64,000 nt of DNA, taken from contig NC_080057.1 of NCBI RefSeq assembly GCF_026212465.1, positions 8,853,398 through 8,917,397 of the forward strand, read 5' to 3'. Under the pieces are notes generated by a model, which saw only the letters and a program-made list of their open reading frames with translations, was not told the origin of the DNA and ran no database searches. Within the stretch, counting starts at the first letter, position 1. The number at the start of each line of letters is the position of its first letter. Below, piece after piece: positions 22,685 to 38,920 of the stretch. The DNA is from Amaranthus tricolor. Lineage: Eukaryota; Streptophyta; Magnoliopsida; Caryophyllales; Amaranthaceae. The translations under genes and the position numbers were made by a program.

Positions 22685-25600
22685 GATCAATGATCAATGA
22701 AGAATGAACGATGAAGAATGAACAAGGATCAATGAAGAATGACGAATGAACGATGAAGAATGAACAAGGATCAATGATCAATGAAGAATAAACGATGAAG
22801 AATGAACAAAGATTAATGCTCAATGAAGAATGAACGATGGAGAATGAACAAGGATCAATGATCAATGAAGAATGAACGATGAAAAATGAACAAGGATTAA
22901 TGGTCAATGACGAATGAACGATGAAGAATTAACAAGGATCAATGATCAATGAAGAATGAACGATGAAGAATGAACAAGGATTAATGCTCAATGAAGAATG
23001 AACGATGAAGAATGAACAAGGATCAATGATCAATGAAGAATGTACGTTGAAGAATGAACAAGGATTAATTGTCAATGACGAATGAACGATGAAGAATTAA
23101 CAAGGATCAATGATCAATGAAGAATGAACTATGAAGAATGAACAAGGATCAATGGTCAATGATGAATGAACGATGAAGAATGAACAAGGATCAATGATCA
23201 AAGAAGAATGAACGATGAAGAATTAACAAGGATCAATGATCAATGAAGAATGAACGATGAAGAATGAACAAGGATCAATGATCAATGAAGAACGAACAAG
23301 GATCAATGCTCAATGACGAATGAACGATGAAGAATGAACAAGGATCAATGATCAATGTAGAATGAACGATGAAGAATGAACAAGGATCAATGATCAATGT
23401 AGAATGAACGATGAAGAATGAACAAGGATTAATGGTGAATGACGAATGAACGATGAAGAATGAACAAGGATCAATGATCAATGAAGAATGAACGATGAAG
23501 AATGAACAAGGATCAATGATCAATGAAGAATGAACGATGAAGAATGAACAAGAATCAACGATCAATGAAGAATGAACGACGAAGAATGAACAAGGATCAA
23601 TTATCAATGACAAATGAACGATGAAGAATGAAAAAGGATCAATGATCAATGAAGAATGAACGATGAAGAATGAACAAGGATCAATGATCAATGAAGAATG
23701 CACGATGAAGAATGAACAAGGATCAATGATCAATGACGAATGAACGATGAAGAATGAACAAGGATCAATGATCAATGAAGAATGAACGATGAAGAATGAA
23801 CAAGGGTCAATGATCAATGAAGAATGAACGATGAAGAATGAACAAGGGTCAATGATCAATGAAGAATGAACGATGAAGAATGAACAAGGATTAATGATCA
23901 ATGAAGAATGAACGATGAAGAATGAACAAGGATCAATGATCAATGAAGAATGAACGATGAAGAATGAACAAGGATTAATGGTCAATGACGAATGAACGAT
24001 GAAGAATGATCAAGTATCAATGATCAATGAAGAATGAACGATGAAGAATGAACAAGGATCAATGATCAATGAAGAATGAACGATGAAGAATGAACAAGTA
24101 TCAATGATCAATGAAAAATGAACGATGAAGAATGAAAAAGGATCAATGATCAATGAAGAATGAACGATGAAGAATGAACAAGGATCAATGATCAATGAAG
24201 AATGCACGATGAAGAATGAACAAGGATCAATGATCAATGAAGAATGAACGATGAAGAATGAACAAGAATCAATGATCAATGAAGAATGAACGATGAAGAA
24301 TGAACAAGGATCAATTATCAATGACAAATGAACGATGAAGAATGAAAAAGGATCAATGATCAATGAAGAATGAACGATGAAGAATGAACAAGGGTCAATG
24401 ATCAATGAAGAATGAACGATGAAGAATGAACAAGGGTCAATGATCAATGAAGAATGAACGATGAAGAATGAACAAGGATTAATGATCAATGAAGAATGAA
24501 CGATGAAGAATGAACAAGGATCAATGATCAATGAAGAATGAACGATGAAGAATGAACAAGGATTAATGGTCAATGACGAATGAACGATGAAGAATGAACA
24601 AGTATCAATGATCAATGAAGAATGAACGATGAAGAATGAACAAGGATCAATGATCAATGAAGAATGAACGATGAAGAATGAACAAGTATCAATGATCAAT
24701 GAAAAATGAACGATGAAGAATGAAAAAGGATCAATGATCAATGAAGAATGAACGATGAAGAATGAACAAGGATCAATGATCAATGAAGAATGCACGATGA
24801 AGAATGAACAAGGATCAATGATCAATGAAGAATGAACGATGAAGAATGAACAAGAATCAATGATCAATGAAGAATGAACGATGAAGAATGAACAAGGATC
24901 AATTATCAATGACAAATGAACGATGAAGAATGAAAAAGGATCAATGATCAATGAAGAATGAACGATGAAGAATGAACAAGGATCAATGATCAATGAAGAA
25001 TGCACGATGAAGAATGAACAAGGATCAATGATCAATGAAGAATGAACGATGAAGAATGAACAAGGATCAATGATCAATGAAGAATGAACGATGAAGAATG
25101 AACAAGGGTCAATGATCAATGAAGAATGAACGATGAAGAATGAACAAGGATTAATGATCAATGAAGAATGAACGATGAAGAATGAACAAGGATCAATGAT
25201 CAATGAAGAATGAACGATGAAGAATGAACAAGGATTAATGGTCAATGACGAATGAACGATGAAGAATGATCAAGTATCAATGATCAATGAAGAATGAACG
25301 ATGAAGAATGAACAAGGATCAATGATCAATGAAGAATGAACGATGAAGAATGAACAAGTATCAATGATCAATGAAAAATGAACGATGAAGAATGAAAAAG
25401 GATCAATGATCAATGAAGAATGAACGATGAAGAATGAACAAGGATCAATGATCAATGAAGAATGCACGATGAAGAATGAACAAGGATCAATGATCAATGA
25501 AGAATGAACGATGAAGAATGAACAAGAATCAATGATCAATGAAGAATGAACGATGAAGAATGAACAAGGATCAATTATCAATGACAAATGAACGATGAAG

Positions 25601-28600
25601 AATGAAAAAGGATCAATGATCAATGAAGAATGAACGATGAAGAATGAACAAGGGTCAATGATCAATGAAGAATGAACGATGAAGAATGAACAAGGGTCAA
25701 TGATCAATGAAGAATGAACGATGAAGAATGAACAAGGATTAATGATCAATGAAGAATGAACGATGAAGAATGAACAAGGATCAATGATCAATGAAGAATG
25801 AACGATGAAGAATGAACAAGGATTAATGGTCAATGACGAATGAACGATGAAGAATGAACAAGTATCAATGATCAATGAAGAATGAACGATGAAGAATGAA
25901 CAAGGATCAATGATCAATGAAGAATGAACGATGAAGAATGAACAAGTATCAATGATCAATGAAAAATGAACGATGAAGAATGAAAAAGGATCAATGATCA
26001 ATGAAGAATGAACGATGAAGAATGAACAAGGATCAATGAAGAATGACGAATGAACGATGAAGAATGAACAAGGATCAATGATCAATGAAGAATAAACGAT
26101 GAAGAATGAACAAAGATTAATGCTCAATGAAGAATGAACGATGGAGAATGAACAAGGATCAATGATCAATGAAGAATGAACGATGAAAAATGAACAAGGA
26201 TTAATGGTCAATGACGAATGAACGATGAAGAATTAACAAGGATCAATGATCAATGAAGAATGAACGATGAAGAATGAACAAGGATTAATGCTCAATGAAG
26301 AATGAACGATGAAGAATGAACAAGGATCAATGATCAATGAAGAATGTACGTTGAAGAATGAACAAGGATTAATTGTCAATGACGAATGAACGATGAAGAA
26401 TTAACAAGGATCAATGATCAATGAAGAATGAACTATGAAGAATGAACAAGGATCAATGGTCAATGATGAATGAACGATGAAGAATGAACAAGGATCAATG
26501 ATCAAAGAAGAATGAACGATGAAGAATTAACAAGGATCAATGATCAATGAAGAATGAACGATGAAGAATGAACAAGGATCAATGATCAATGAAGAACGAA
26601 CAAGGATCAATGCTCAATGACGAATGAACGATGAAGAATGAACAAGGATCAATGATCAATGTAGAATGAACGATGAAGAATGAACAAGGATCAATGATCA
26701 ATGTAGAATGAACGATGAAGAATGAACAAGGATTAATGGTGAATGACGAATGAACGATGAAGAATGAACAAGGATCAATGATCAATGAAGAATGAACGAT
26801 GAAGAATGAACAAGGATCAATGATCAATGAAGAATGAACGATGAAGAATGAACAAGAATCAACGATCAATGAAGAATGAACGACGAAGAATGAACAAGGA
26901 TCAATTATCAATGACAAATGAACGATGAAGAATGAAAAAGGATCAATGATCAATGAAGAATGAACGATGAAGAATGAACAAGGATCAATGATCAATGAAG
27001 AATGCACGATGAAGAATGAACAAGGATCAATGATCAATGACGAATGAACGATGAAGAATGAACAAGGATCAATGATCAATGAAGAATGAACGATGAAGAA
27101 TGAACAAGGGTCAATGATCAATGAAGAATGAACGATGAAGAATGAACAAGGGTCAATGATCAATGAAGAATGAACGATGAAGAATGAACAAGGATTAATG
27201 ATCAATGAAGAATGAACGATGAAGAATGAACAAGGATCAATGATCAATGAAGAATGAACGATGAAGAATGAACAAGGATTAATGGTCAATGACGAATGAA
27301 CGATGAAGAATGATCAAGTATCAATGATCAATGAAGAATGAACGATGAAGAATGAACAAGGATCAATGATCAATGAAGAATGAACGATGAAGAATGAACA
27401 AGTATCAATGATCAATGAAAAATGAACGATGAAGAATGAAAAAGGATCAATGATCAATGAAGAATGAACGATGAAGAATGAACAAGGATCAATGATCAAT
27501 GAAGAATGCACGATGAAGAATGAACAAGGATCAATGATCAATGAAGAATGAACGATGAAGAATGAACAAGAATCAATGATCAATGAAGAATGAACGATGA
27601 AGAATGAACAAGGATCAATTATCAATGACAAATGAACGATGAAGAATGAAAAAGGATCAATGATCAATGAAGAATGAACGATGAAGAATGAACAAGGGTC
27701 AATGATCAATGAAGAATGAACGATGAAGAATGAACAAGGGTCAATGATCAATGAAGAATGAACGATGAAGAATGAACAAGGATTAATGATCAATGAAGAA
27801 TGAACGATGAAGAATGAACAAGGATCAATGATCAATGAAGAATGAACGATGAAGAATGAACAAGGATTAATGGTCAATGACGAATGAACGATGAAGAATG
27901 AACAAGTATCAATGATCAATGAAGAATGAACGATGAAGAATGAACAAGGATCAATGATCAATGAAGAATGAACGATGAAGAATGAACAAGTATCAATGAT
28001 CAATGAAAAATGAACGATGAAGAATGAAAAAGGATCAATGATCAATGAAGAATGAACGATGAAGAATGAACAAGGATCAATGATCAATGAAGAATGCACG
28101 ATGAAGAATGAACAAGGATCAATGATCAATGAAGAATGAACGATGAAGAATGAACAAGAATCAATGATCAATGAAGAATGAACGATGAAGAATGAACAAG
28201 GATCAATTATCAATGACAAATGAACGATGAAGAATGAAAAAGGATCAATGATCAATGAAGAATGAACGATGAAGAATGAACAAGGATCAATGATCAATGA
28301 AGAATGCACGATGAAGAATGAACAAGGATCAATGATCAATGAAGAATGAACGATGAAGAATGAACAAGGATCAATGATCAATGAAGAATGAACGATGAAG
28401 AATGAACAAGGGTCAATGATCAATGAAGAATGAACGATGAAGAATGAACAAGGATTAATGATCAATGAAGAATGAACGATGAAGAATGAACAAGGATCAA
28501 TGATCAATGAAGAATGAACGATGAAGAATGAACAAGGATTAATGGTCAATGACGAATGAACGATGAAGAATGATCAAGTATCAATGATCAATGAAGAATG

Positions 28601-29290
28601 AACGATGAAGAATGAACAAGGATCAATGATCAATGAAGAATGAACGATGAAGAATGAACAAGTATCAATGATCAATGAAAAATGAACGATGAAGAATGAA
28701 AAAGGATCAATGATCAATGAAGAATGAACGATGAAGAATGAACAAGGATCAATGATCAATGAAGAATGCACGATGAAGAATGAACAAGGATCAATGATCA
28801 ATGAAGAATGAACGATGAAGAATGAACAAGAATCAATGATCAATGAAGAATGAACGATGAAGAATGAACAAGGATCAATTATCAATGACAAATGAACGAT
28901 GAAGAATGAAAAAGGATCAATGATCAATGAAGAATGAACGATGAAGAATGAACAAGGGTCAATGATCAATGAAGAATGAACGATGAAGAATGAACAAGGG
29001 TCAATGATCAATGAAGAATGAACGATGAAGAATGAACAAGGATTAATGATCAATGAAGAATGAACGATGAAGAATGAACAAGGATCAATGATCAATGAAG
29101 AATGAACGATGAAGAATGAACAAGGATTAATGGTCAATGACGAATGAACGATGAAGAATGAACAAGTATCAATGATCAATGAAGAATGAACGATGAAGAA
29201 TGAACAAGGATCAATGATCAATGAAGAATGAACGATGAAGAATGAACAAGTATCAATGATCAATGAAAAATGAACGATGAAGAATGAAAA
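22685..29290 (+). repeat. HOR domain 3, unit 3,304 bp, two copies, with 588/672-bp sub-blocks
   Basis: Copy 1 about 22685-25984, copy 2 about 25985-29290. Landmarks such as GAAGAACGAACAAGG (23288 and 26592) and GATGGAGAATG keep exactly 3,304-bp spacing; I saw almost no differences between copies. Inside each, GATTAATGGTCAATGACG landmarks are spaced 588, 672 and 588 bp (23973, 24561, 25233, 25821), that is 14 and 16 units, showing an earlier round of duplication. Confidence 0.87.
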
Positions 29291-32200
29291 AGGATCAATG
29301 ATCAATGAAGAATGAACGATGAAGAATGAACAAGGATCAATGATCAATGAAGAATGCACGATGAAGAATGAACAAGGATCAATGATCAATGAAGAATGAA
29401 CGATGAAGAATGAACAAGAATCAATGATCAATGAAGAATGAACGATGAAGAATGAACAAGGATCAATTATCAATGACAAATGAACGATGAAGAATGAAAA
29501 AGGATCAATGATCAATGAAGAATGAACGATGAAGAATGAACAAGGATCAATGATCAATGAAGAATGCACGATGAAGAATGAACAAGGATCAATGATCAAT
29601 GAAGAATGAACGATGAAGAATGAACAAGGATCAATGATCAATGAAGAATGAACGATGAAGAATGAACAAGAATCAATGATCAATGAAGAATGAACGATGA
29701 AGAATGAACAAGGATCAATTATCAATGACAAATGAACGATGAAGAATGAAAAAGGATCAATGATCAATGAAGAATGAACGATGAAGAATGAACAAGGATC
29801 AATGATCAATGAAGAATGAACGATGAAAAATGAACAAGGATTAATGGTCAATGACGAATGAACGATGAAGAATGAACAAGGATCAATGATCAATGAATGA
29901 TGAACGATGAAGAATGAACAAGGATCAATGATCAATGAAGCATGAACGATGAAGAATGAACAAGGATCAATGATGAATGACGAATGAACGATGAAGAATG
30001 AACAAGGATCAATGATGAATGAAGAATGAACGATGAAGAATGAACAAGGATCAATGATCAATGAAGAATGAACGATGAAGAATGAACAAGGATCAATGAT
30101 CAATGTAGAATGAATGAAGAAGAATGAACAAGGATCAATGATCAATGTAGAATGAATGATGAAGAATGAACAAGGATTAATGGTGAATGATGAATGAACG
30201 ATGAAGAATGAACAAGGATCAATGATCAATGAAGAATGAACGATGAAGAATGAACAAGGATCAATGATCAATGAAGAATGAACGATGAAGAATGAACAAC
30301 GATCAATGATCAATGAAGAATGAACGATGAAGAATGAACAAGGATCAATTATCGATGAGAAATAAACGATGAAGAATGAAAAAGGATCAATGATCAATGA
30401 AGAATGAACGAAGAAGAATAAACAAGGATTAATGGTCAATGACGAATGAACGATGAAGAATGAACAAGGATTAATGATCAATGAAGAATGAACGATGAAG
30501 AATGAACAAGGATTAATGGTCAATGACGAATGAACGATGTAGAATGAACAAGGATCAATGATCAATGAAGAATGAATGATGAAGAATGAACAAGGATCAA
30601 TGATCAATGACGAATGAACGATGAAGAATGAACAAGGATCAATGGTCGATGACGAATGAACGATGAAGAATGAACAAGGATCAATGCTCAATGAAGAATG
30701 AACGATGAGGAATGAACAAGGATCAATGATCAATGAAGAATGAACGAAGAAGAATGAACAAGGATCAATGATCAATGAAGAATGAACGATGAAGAATGAA
30801 CAAGGATCAATAGTCAATGAAGAATGAACAAGGATTAATGATCAATGAAGAATGAACGATGAAGAATGAACAAGGATCAATGATCAATGAAGAATGAACG
30901 ATCAAGAATGAACAAGGATCAATGATCAATGAAGAATGAACGATGAAGAATGAACAAGGATCAATAGTCAATGACGAATGAACGAAAAAGAATGAACAAG
31001 GATCAATGATCAATGAATAATGAACGATGAAGAATGAACAAGGATTAATGGTCAATGTCGAATGAACGATGAAGAATGAACAAGGATCAATGCTCAATGA
31101 AGAATGAACGATGAAGAATGAACAAGGATCAATGATCAATGAAGAATGAACGATGAAGAATGAACAAGGATCAATGATCAATGAATAATGAACGATGAAG
31201 AATGAACAAGGATTAATGGTCAATGTCGAATGAACGATGAAGAATGAACAAGGATCAATGATCAATGAAGAATGAACGATGAAGAATGAACAAGGATCAA
31301 TGATCAATGAAGAATGCACGATGAAGAATGAACAAGGCTCAATGATCAATGACGAATGAACGATGAAGACTGAACAAGGATCAATGATCAATGAAGAATG
31401 AACGATGAAGAATGAACAAGGGTCAATGATCAATGAAGAATGAACGATGAAGAATGAACAAGGGTCAATGATCAATGAAGAATGAACGATGAAGAATAAA
31501 CAAGGATAAATGATCAATGAAGAATGAACGATGAAGAATGAACAAGGATCAATGATCAATGAAGAATGAACGATGAAGAATGAACAAGGATTAATGGTCA
31601 ATGACGAATGAACGATGAAGAATGAACAAGTATCAATGATCAATGAAGAATGAACGATGAAGAATGAACAAGGATCAATGATCAATGAAGAATGAACGAT
31701 GAAGAATGAACAAGGATCAATGAAGAATGACGAATGAACGATGAAGAATGAACAAGGATCAATGATCAATGAAGAATGAACGATGAAGAATGAACAAAGA
31801 TTAATGCTCAATGAAGAATGAACGATGGAGAATGAACAAGGATCAATGATCAATGAAGAATGAACGATGAAGAATGAACAAGGATCAATGAAGAATGACG
31901 AATGAACGATGAAGAATGAACAAGGATCAATGATCAATGAAGAATGAACGATGAAGAATGAACAAAGATTAATGCTCAATGAAGAATGAACGATGGAGAA
32001 TGAACAAGGATCAATGATCAATGAAGAATGAACGATGAAAAATGAACAAGGATTAATGGTCAATGACGAATGAACGATGAAGAATTAACAAGGATCAATG
32101 ATCAATGAAGAATGAACGATGAAGAATGAACAAGGATTAATGCTCAATGAAGAATGAACGATGAAGAATGAACAAGGATCAATGATCAATGAAGAATGTA

Positions 32201-35175
32201 CGTTGAAGAATGAACAAGGATTAATTGTCAATGACGAATGAACGATGAAGAATTAACAAGGATCAATGATCAATGAAGAATGAACTATGAAGAATGAACA
32301 AGGATCAATGGTCAATGATGAATGAACGATGAAGAATGAACAAGGATCAATGATCAAAGAAGAATGAACGATGAAGAATTAACAAGGATCAATGATCAAT
32401 GAAGAATGAACGATGAAGAATGAACAAGGATCAATGATCAATGAAGAACGAACAAGGATCAATGCTCAATGACGAATGAACGATGAAGAATGAACAAGGA
32501 TCAATGATCAATGTAGAATGAACGATGAAGAATGAACAAGGATCAATGATCAATGTAGAATGAACGATGAAGAATGAACAAGGATTAATGGTGAATGACG
32601 AATGAACGATGAAGAATGAACAAGGATCAATGATCAATGAAGAATGAACGATGAAGAATGAACAAGGATCAATGATCAATGAAGAATGAACGATGAAGAA
32701 TGAACAAGAATCAATGATCAATGAAGAATGAACGACGAAGAATGAACGAGGATCAATTATCAATGACAAATGAACGATGAAGAATGAAAAAGGATCAATG
32801 ATCAATGAAGAATGAACGATGAAGAATGAACAAGGATCAATGATCAATGAAGAATGCACGATGAAGAATGAACAAGGATCAATGATCAATGACGAATGAA
32901 CGATGAAGAATGAACAAGGATCAATGATCAATGAAGAATGAACGATGAAGAATGAACAAGGGTCAATGATCAATGAAGAATGAACGATGAAGAATGAACA
33001 AGGGTCAATGATCAATGAAGAATGAACGATGAAGAATGAACAAGGATTAATGATCAATGAAGAATGAACGATGAAGAATGAACAAGGATCAATGATCAAT
33101 GAAGAATGAACGATGAAGAATGAACAAGTATCAATGATCAATGAAAAATGAACGATGAAGAATGAAAAAGGATCAATGATCAATGAAGAATGAACGATGA
33201 AGAATGAACAAGGATCAATGATCAATGAAGAATGCACGATGAAGAATGAACAAGGATCAATGATCAATGAAGAATGAACGATGAAGAATGAACAAGAATC
33301 AATGATCAATGAAGAATGAACGATGAAGAATGAACAAGGATCAATTATCAATGACAAATGAACGATGAAGAATGAAAAAGGATCAATGATCAATGAAGAA
33401 TGAACGATGAAGAATGAACAAGGATCAATGATCAATGAAGAATGCACGATGAAGAATGAACAAGGATCAATGATCAATGAAGAATGAACGATGAAGAATG
33501 AACAAGGATCAATGATCAATGAAGAATGAACGATGAAGAATGAACAAGAATCAATGATCAATGAAGAATGAACGATGAAGAATGAACAAGGATCAATTAT
33601 CAATGACAAATGAACGATGAAGAATGAAAAAGGATCAATGATCAATGAAGAATGAACGATGAAGAATGAACAAGGATCAATGATCAATGAAGAATGAACG
33701 ATGAAAAATGAACAAGGATTAATGGTCAATGACGAATGAACGATGAAGAATGAACAAGGATCAATGATCAATGAATGATGAACGATGAAGAATGAACAAG
33801 GATCAATGATCAATGAAGCATGAACGATGAAGAATGAACAAGGATCAATGATGAATGACGAATGAACGATGAAGAATGAACAAGGATCAATGATGAATGA
33901 AGAATGAACGATGAAGAATGAACAAGGATCAATGATCAATGAAGAATGAACGATGAAGAATGAACAAGGATCAATGATCAATGTAGAATGAACGAAGAAG
34001 AATGAACAAGGATCAATGATCAATGTAGAATGAATGATGAAGAATGAACAAGGATTAATGGTGAATGATGAATGAACGATGAAGAATGAACAAGGATCAA
34101 TGATCAATGAAGAATGAACGATGAAGAATGAACAAGGATCAATGATCAATGAAGAATGAACGATGAAGAATGAACAACGATCAATGATCAATGAAGAATG
34201 AACGATGAAGAATGAACAAGGATCAATTATCGATGAGAAATAAACGATGAAGAATGAAAAAGGATCAATGATCAATGAAGAATGAACGAAGAAGAATAAA
34301 CAAGGATTAATGGTCAATGACGAATGAACGATGAAGAATGAACAAGGATTAATGATCAATGAAGAATGAACGATGAAGAATGAACAAGGATTAATGGTCA
34401 ATGACGAATGAACGATGTAGAATGAACAAGGATCAATGATCAATGAAGAATGAATGATGAAGAATGAACAAGGATCAATGATCAATGACGAATGAACGAT
34501 GAAGAATGAACAAGGATCAATGGTCGATGACGAATGAACGATGAAGAATGAACAAGGATCAATGCTCAATGAAGAATGAACGATGAGGAATGAACAAGGA
34601 TCAATGATCAATGAAGAATGAACGAAGAAGAATGAACAAGGATCAATGATCAATGAAGAATGAACGATGAAGAATCAACAAGGATCAATAGTCAATGAAG
34701 AATGAACAAGGATTAATGATCAATGAAGAATGAACGATGAAGAATGAACAAGGATCAATGATCAATGAAGAATGAACGATCAAGAATGAACAAGGATCAA
34801 TGATCAATGAAGAATGAACGATGAAGAATGAACAAGGATCAATAGTCAATGACGAATGAACGAAAAAGAATGAACAAGGATCAATGATCAATGAATAATG
34901 AACGATGAAGAATGAACAAGGATTAATGGTCAATGTCGAATGAACGATGAAGAATGAACAAGGATCAATGCTCAATGAAGAATGAACGATGAAGAATGAA
35001 CAAGGATCAATGATCAATGAAGAATGAACGATGAAGAATGAACAAGGATCAATGATCAATGAATAATGAACGATGAAGAATGAACAAGGATTAATGGTCA
35101 ATGTCGAATGAACGATGAAGAATGAACAAGGATCAATGATCAATGAAGAATGAACGATGAAGAATGAACAAGGAT
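29170..35175 (+). repeat. HOR domain 4, about 2.1-kb blocks at offset 3,878
   Basis: 29170-31295 matches 33050-35175: AATGAATGATGAACG (29893 and 33771), GTATC (29250 and 33128) and the GTCAATGTCG landmarks all fit 3,878. The DNA between them, about 31840-33100, instead resembles 22685-23940 (offset 9,156, 218 units), so older domain 3 sequence has been interleaved. Confidence 0.78.
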
Positions 35176-38100
35176 CAATGATCAATGAAGAATGAACGAT
35201 GAAGAATGAACAAGGATCAATGATCAATGAAGAATGAACGATGAAGAATGAACAAGGATCAATGATCAATGAATAATGAACGATGAAGAATGAACAAGGA
35301 TTAATGATCAATGACGAATGAACGATGAAGAATGAACAAGGATCAATGATCAATAAAGGATGAACGATGAAGAATGAACAAAGATCAATGATCATTGAAG
35401 AATGAACGATGAAGAATGAACAAGGATCAATGATCATTGAAGAATGAACGATGAAGAATGAACAAGGATCAATGATCAATGAACAATGAACGATGAAGAA
35501 TGAACAAGGATCAATGCTCAATGAAGAATGAACGATGAAGAATGAACAAGGATCAATAGTCAATGACCAATGAACGATGAAGAATGAACAAGGATCAATG
35601 ATCAATGAATAATGAACGATGAAGAATGAACAAGGATTAATGGTCAATGTCGAATGAACGATGAAGAATGAACAAGGATCAATGATCAATGAAGAATGAA
35701 CGATGAAGAATGAACAAGGATCAATGATCAATGAAGAATGAACGATGAAGAATGAACAAGGATCAATGATCAATGACAAATGAACGATGAAGAATGAACA
35801 AGTATCAATGATCAATGAAGAATGAACGATGAAGAATAAACAAGGATCAATGGTCAATGACGAATGAACGATGAAGAATGAACAAGGATCAATGATCAAT
35901 GAAGAATGAATGATGAAGAATGAACAAGTATCAATGATCAATGAATAATGAACGATGAAGAATGAACAAGGATCAATGCTCAATGAAGAATGAACGATGA
36001 AGAATGAACAAGGATCAATAGTCAATGACCAATGAACGATGAAGAATGAACAAGGATCAATGATCAATGAATAATGAACGATGAAGAATGAACAAGGATT
36101 AATGGTCAATGACGAATGAACGATGAAGAATTAACAAGGATCAATGATCAATGAAGAATGAACTATGAAGAATGAACAAGGATCAATGGTCAATGAAGAA
36201 TGAACGATGAAGAATGCACAAGGATCAATGATCAATGAAGAATGTACGATGAAGAATGAACAAGGATTAATGGTCAATGACGAATGAACGATGAAGAATG
36301 AACAAGGATCAATGATCAATGAAGGATGAACGATGAAGAATGAACAAGGATCAATGATCAATGAAGAACGAACGATGAAGAATGAACAAGGATCAATGAT
36401 GAATGAAGAATGAACGATGAAGAATGAACAAGGATCAATGATCAATGAAGAATGAACGATGAAGAATGAACAAGGATTAATGGTCAATGACGAATGAACG
36501 ATGAAGAATGAACAAGGATCAATGATCAACGAAGGATGAACGATGAAGAATGAACAAGGATCAATGATCAATGAAGAACGAACGATGAAGAATGAACAAG
36601 GATCAATGATGAATGAAGAATGAACGATGAAGAATGAACAAGGATCAATGATCAATGAAGAATGACAATAGTCAATGAAGAATGAACAAGGATTAATGAT
36701 CAATGACGAATGAACGATGAAGAATGAACAAGGATCAATGATCAATAAAGGATGAACGATGAAGAATGAACAAGGATCAATGATCATTGAAGAATGAACG
36801 ATGAAGAATGAACAAGGATCAATGATCAATGAATAATGAACGATGAAGAATGAACAAGGATCAATGCTCAATGAAGAATGAACGATGAAGAATGAACAAG
36901 GATCAATAGTCAATGACCAATGAACGATGAAGAATGAACAAGGATCAATGATCAATGAATAATGAACGATGAAGAATGAACAAGGATTAATGGTCAATGT
37001 CGAATGAACGATGAAGAATGAACAAGGATCAATGATCAATGAAGAATGAACGATGAAGAATGAACAAGGATCAATGATCAAAGAAGAATGAACGATGAAG
37101 AATGAACAAGGATCAATGATCAATGAAGAATGAACGATGAAGAATGAACAAGGATCAATGATCAATGACAAATGAACGATGAAGAATGAACAAGTATCAA
37201 TGATCAATGAAGAATGAACGATGAAGAATAAACAAGGATCAATGGTCAATGACGAATGAACGATGAAGAATGAACAAGGATCAATGATCAATGAAGAATG
37301 AATGATGAAGAATGAACAAGGATCAATGCTCAATGAAGAATGAACGATGAAGAATGAACAAGGATCAATAGTCAATGACAAATGAACGATGAAGAATGAA
37401 CAAGGATCAATGATCAATGAATAATGAACGATGAAGAATGAACAAGGATTAATGGTCAATGTCGAATGAACGATGAAGAATGAAGAAGTATCAATGATCA
37501 ATGAAGAAGGAACGATGAAGAATGAACAAGGATCAATGATCAAAGAAGAATGAACGATGAAGAATGAACAAGGATCAATGATCAATGAAGAATGCACAAT
37601 GAAGAATGAACAAGGATCAATGATCAATGAAGCATGAACGATGAAGAATGAACAAGGATCAATTATCAATGACAAATGAACGATGAAGAATGAACAAGGA
37701 TCAATGATCAATGACGAATGAACGATGAAGAATGAACAAGGATCAATGATCAATGAAGGATGAACGATGAAGAATGAACAAGGATCAATGATCAATGAAG
37801 AATGAACGATGAAGAATGAACAAGGATTAATGGTCAATGACGAATGAACGATGAAGAATAAACAAGGATCAATGATCAATGAAGGATGAACGATGAAGAA
37901 TGAACAAGGATCAATGATCAATGAAGCATGAACGATGAAGAATGAACAAGGATCAATGATGAATGACGAATGAACGATGAAGAATGAACAAGGATCAATG
38001 ATGAATGAAGAATGAACGATGAAGAATGAACAAGGATCAATGATGAATGAAGAATGAACGATGAAGAATGAACAAGGATCAATGATCAATGAAGAATGAA

Positions 38101-38920
38101 CGATGAAGAATGAACAAGGATCAATGATCAATGAAGAATGAACGACGAAGAATGAACAAGGATCAATTATCAACGACAAATGAACGGTGAAGAATGAAAA
38201 AGGATTAATGATCAATGAAGAATGAACGATGAAGAATAAACAAGGATTAATGGTCAATGACGAATGAACGATGAAGAATGAACAAGGATTAATAATCAAT
38301 GAAGAATGAACGATGAAGAATGAACAAGGATTAATGGTCAATGACGAATGAACTATGTAGAATGAACAAGGATCAATGATTAATGAAGAATGAATGATGA
38401 AGAATGAACAAGGATCAATGATCAATGAAGAATGAACGATGAAGAATGAACAAGGATCAATGATCAATAAAGGATGAACGATGAAGAATGAACAAGGATC
38501 AATGATCATTGAAGAATGAACGATGAAGAATGAACAAGGATCAATGCTCAATGAAGAATGAACGATGAAGAATGAACAAGGATCAATGATCAATGAAGAA
38601 TGAACGATGAAGAATGAACAAGGATCAATGATCAATGAATAATGAACGATGAAGAATGAACAAGGATTAATGGTCAATGTCGAATGAACGATGAAGAATG
38701 AACAAGGATCAATGATCAATGAAGAATGAACGATGAAGAATGAACAAGGATCAATGATCAATGAAGAATGAACGATGAAGAATGAACAAGGATCAATGAT
38801 TAATGAAGAATGAACGATGAAGAATGAACAAGGATCAATGATCAATGAATAATGAACGATGAAGAATGAACAAGGATTAATGATCAATGACGAATGAACG
38901 ATGAAGAATGAACAAGGATC
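35175..38920 (+). repeat. Mosaic satellite region between HOR domains
   Basis: Still the 42-bp satellite. It mixes variant classes of domains 1 and 4: units with ACCAATG, GTCAATGTCG, CATTGAAG and ATAAAGG lie beside a 450-bp patch (about 36260-36660) with the GAACGAACG and GATGAATGAAG types otherwise typical of 8.4-21 kb. An irregular junction, AATGACAATAGTC, is at 36661. No gene is seen. Confidence 0.8.
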
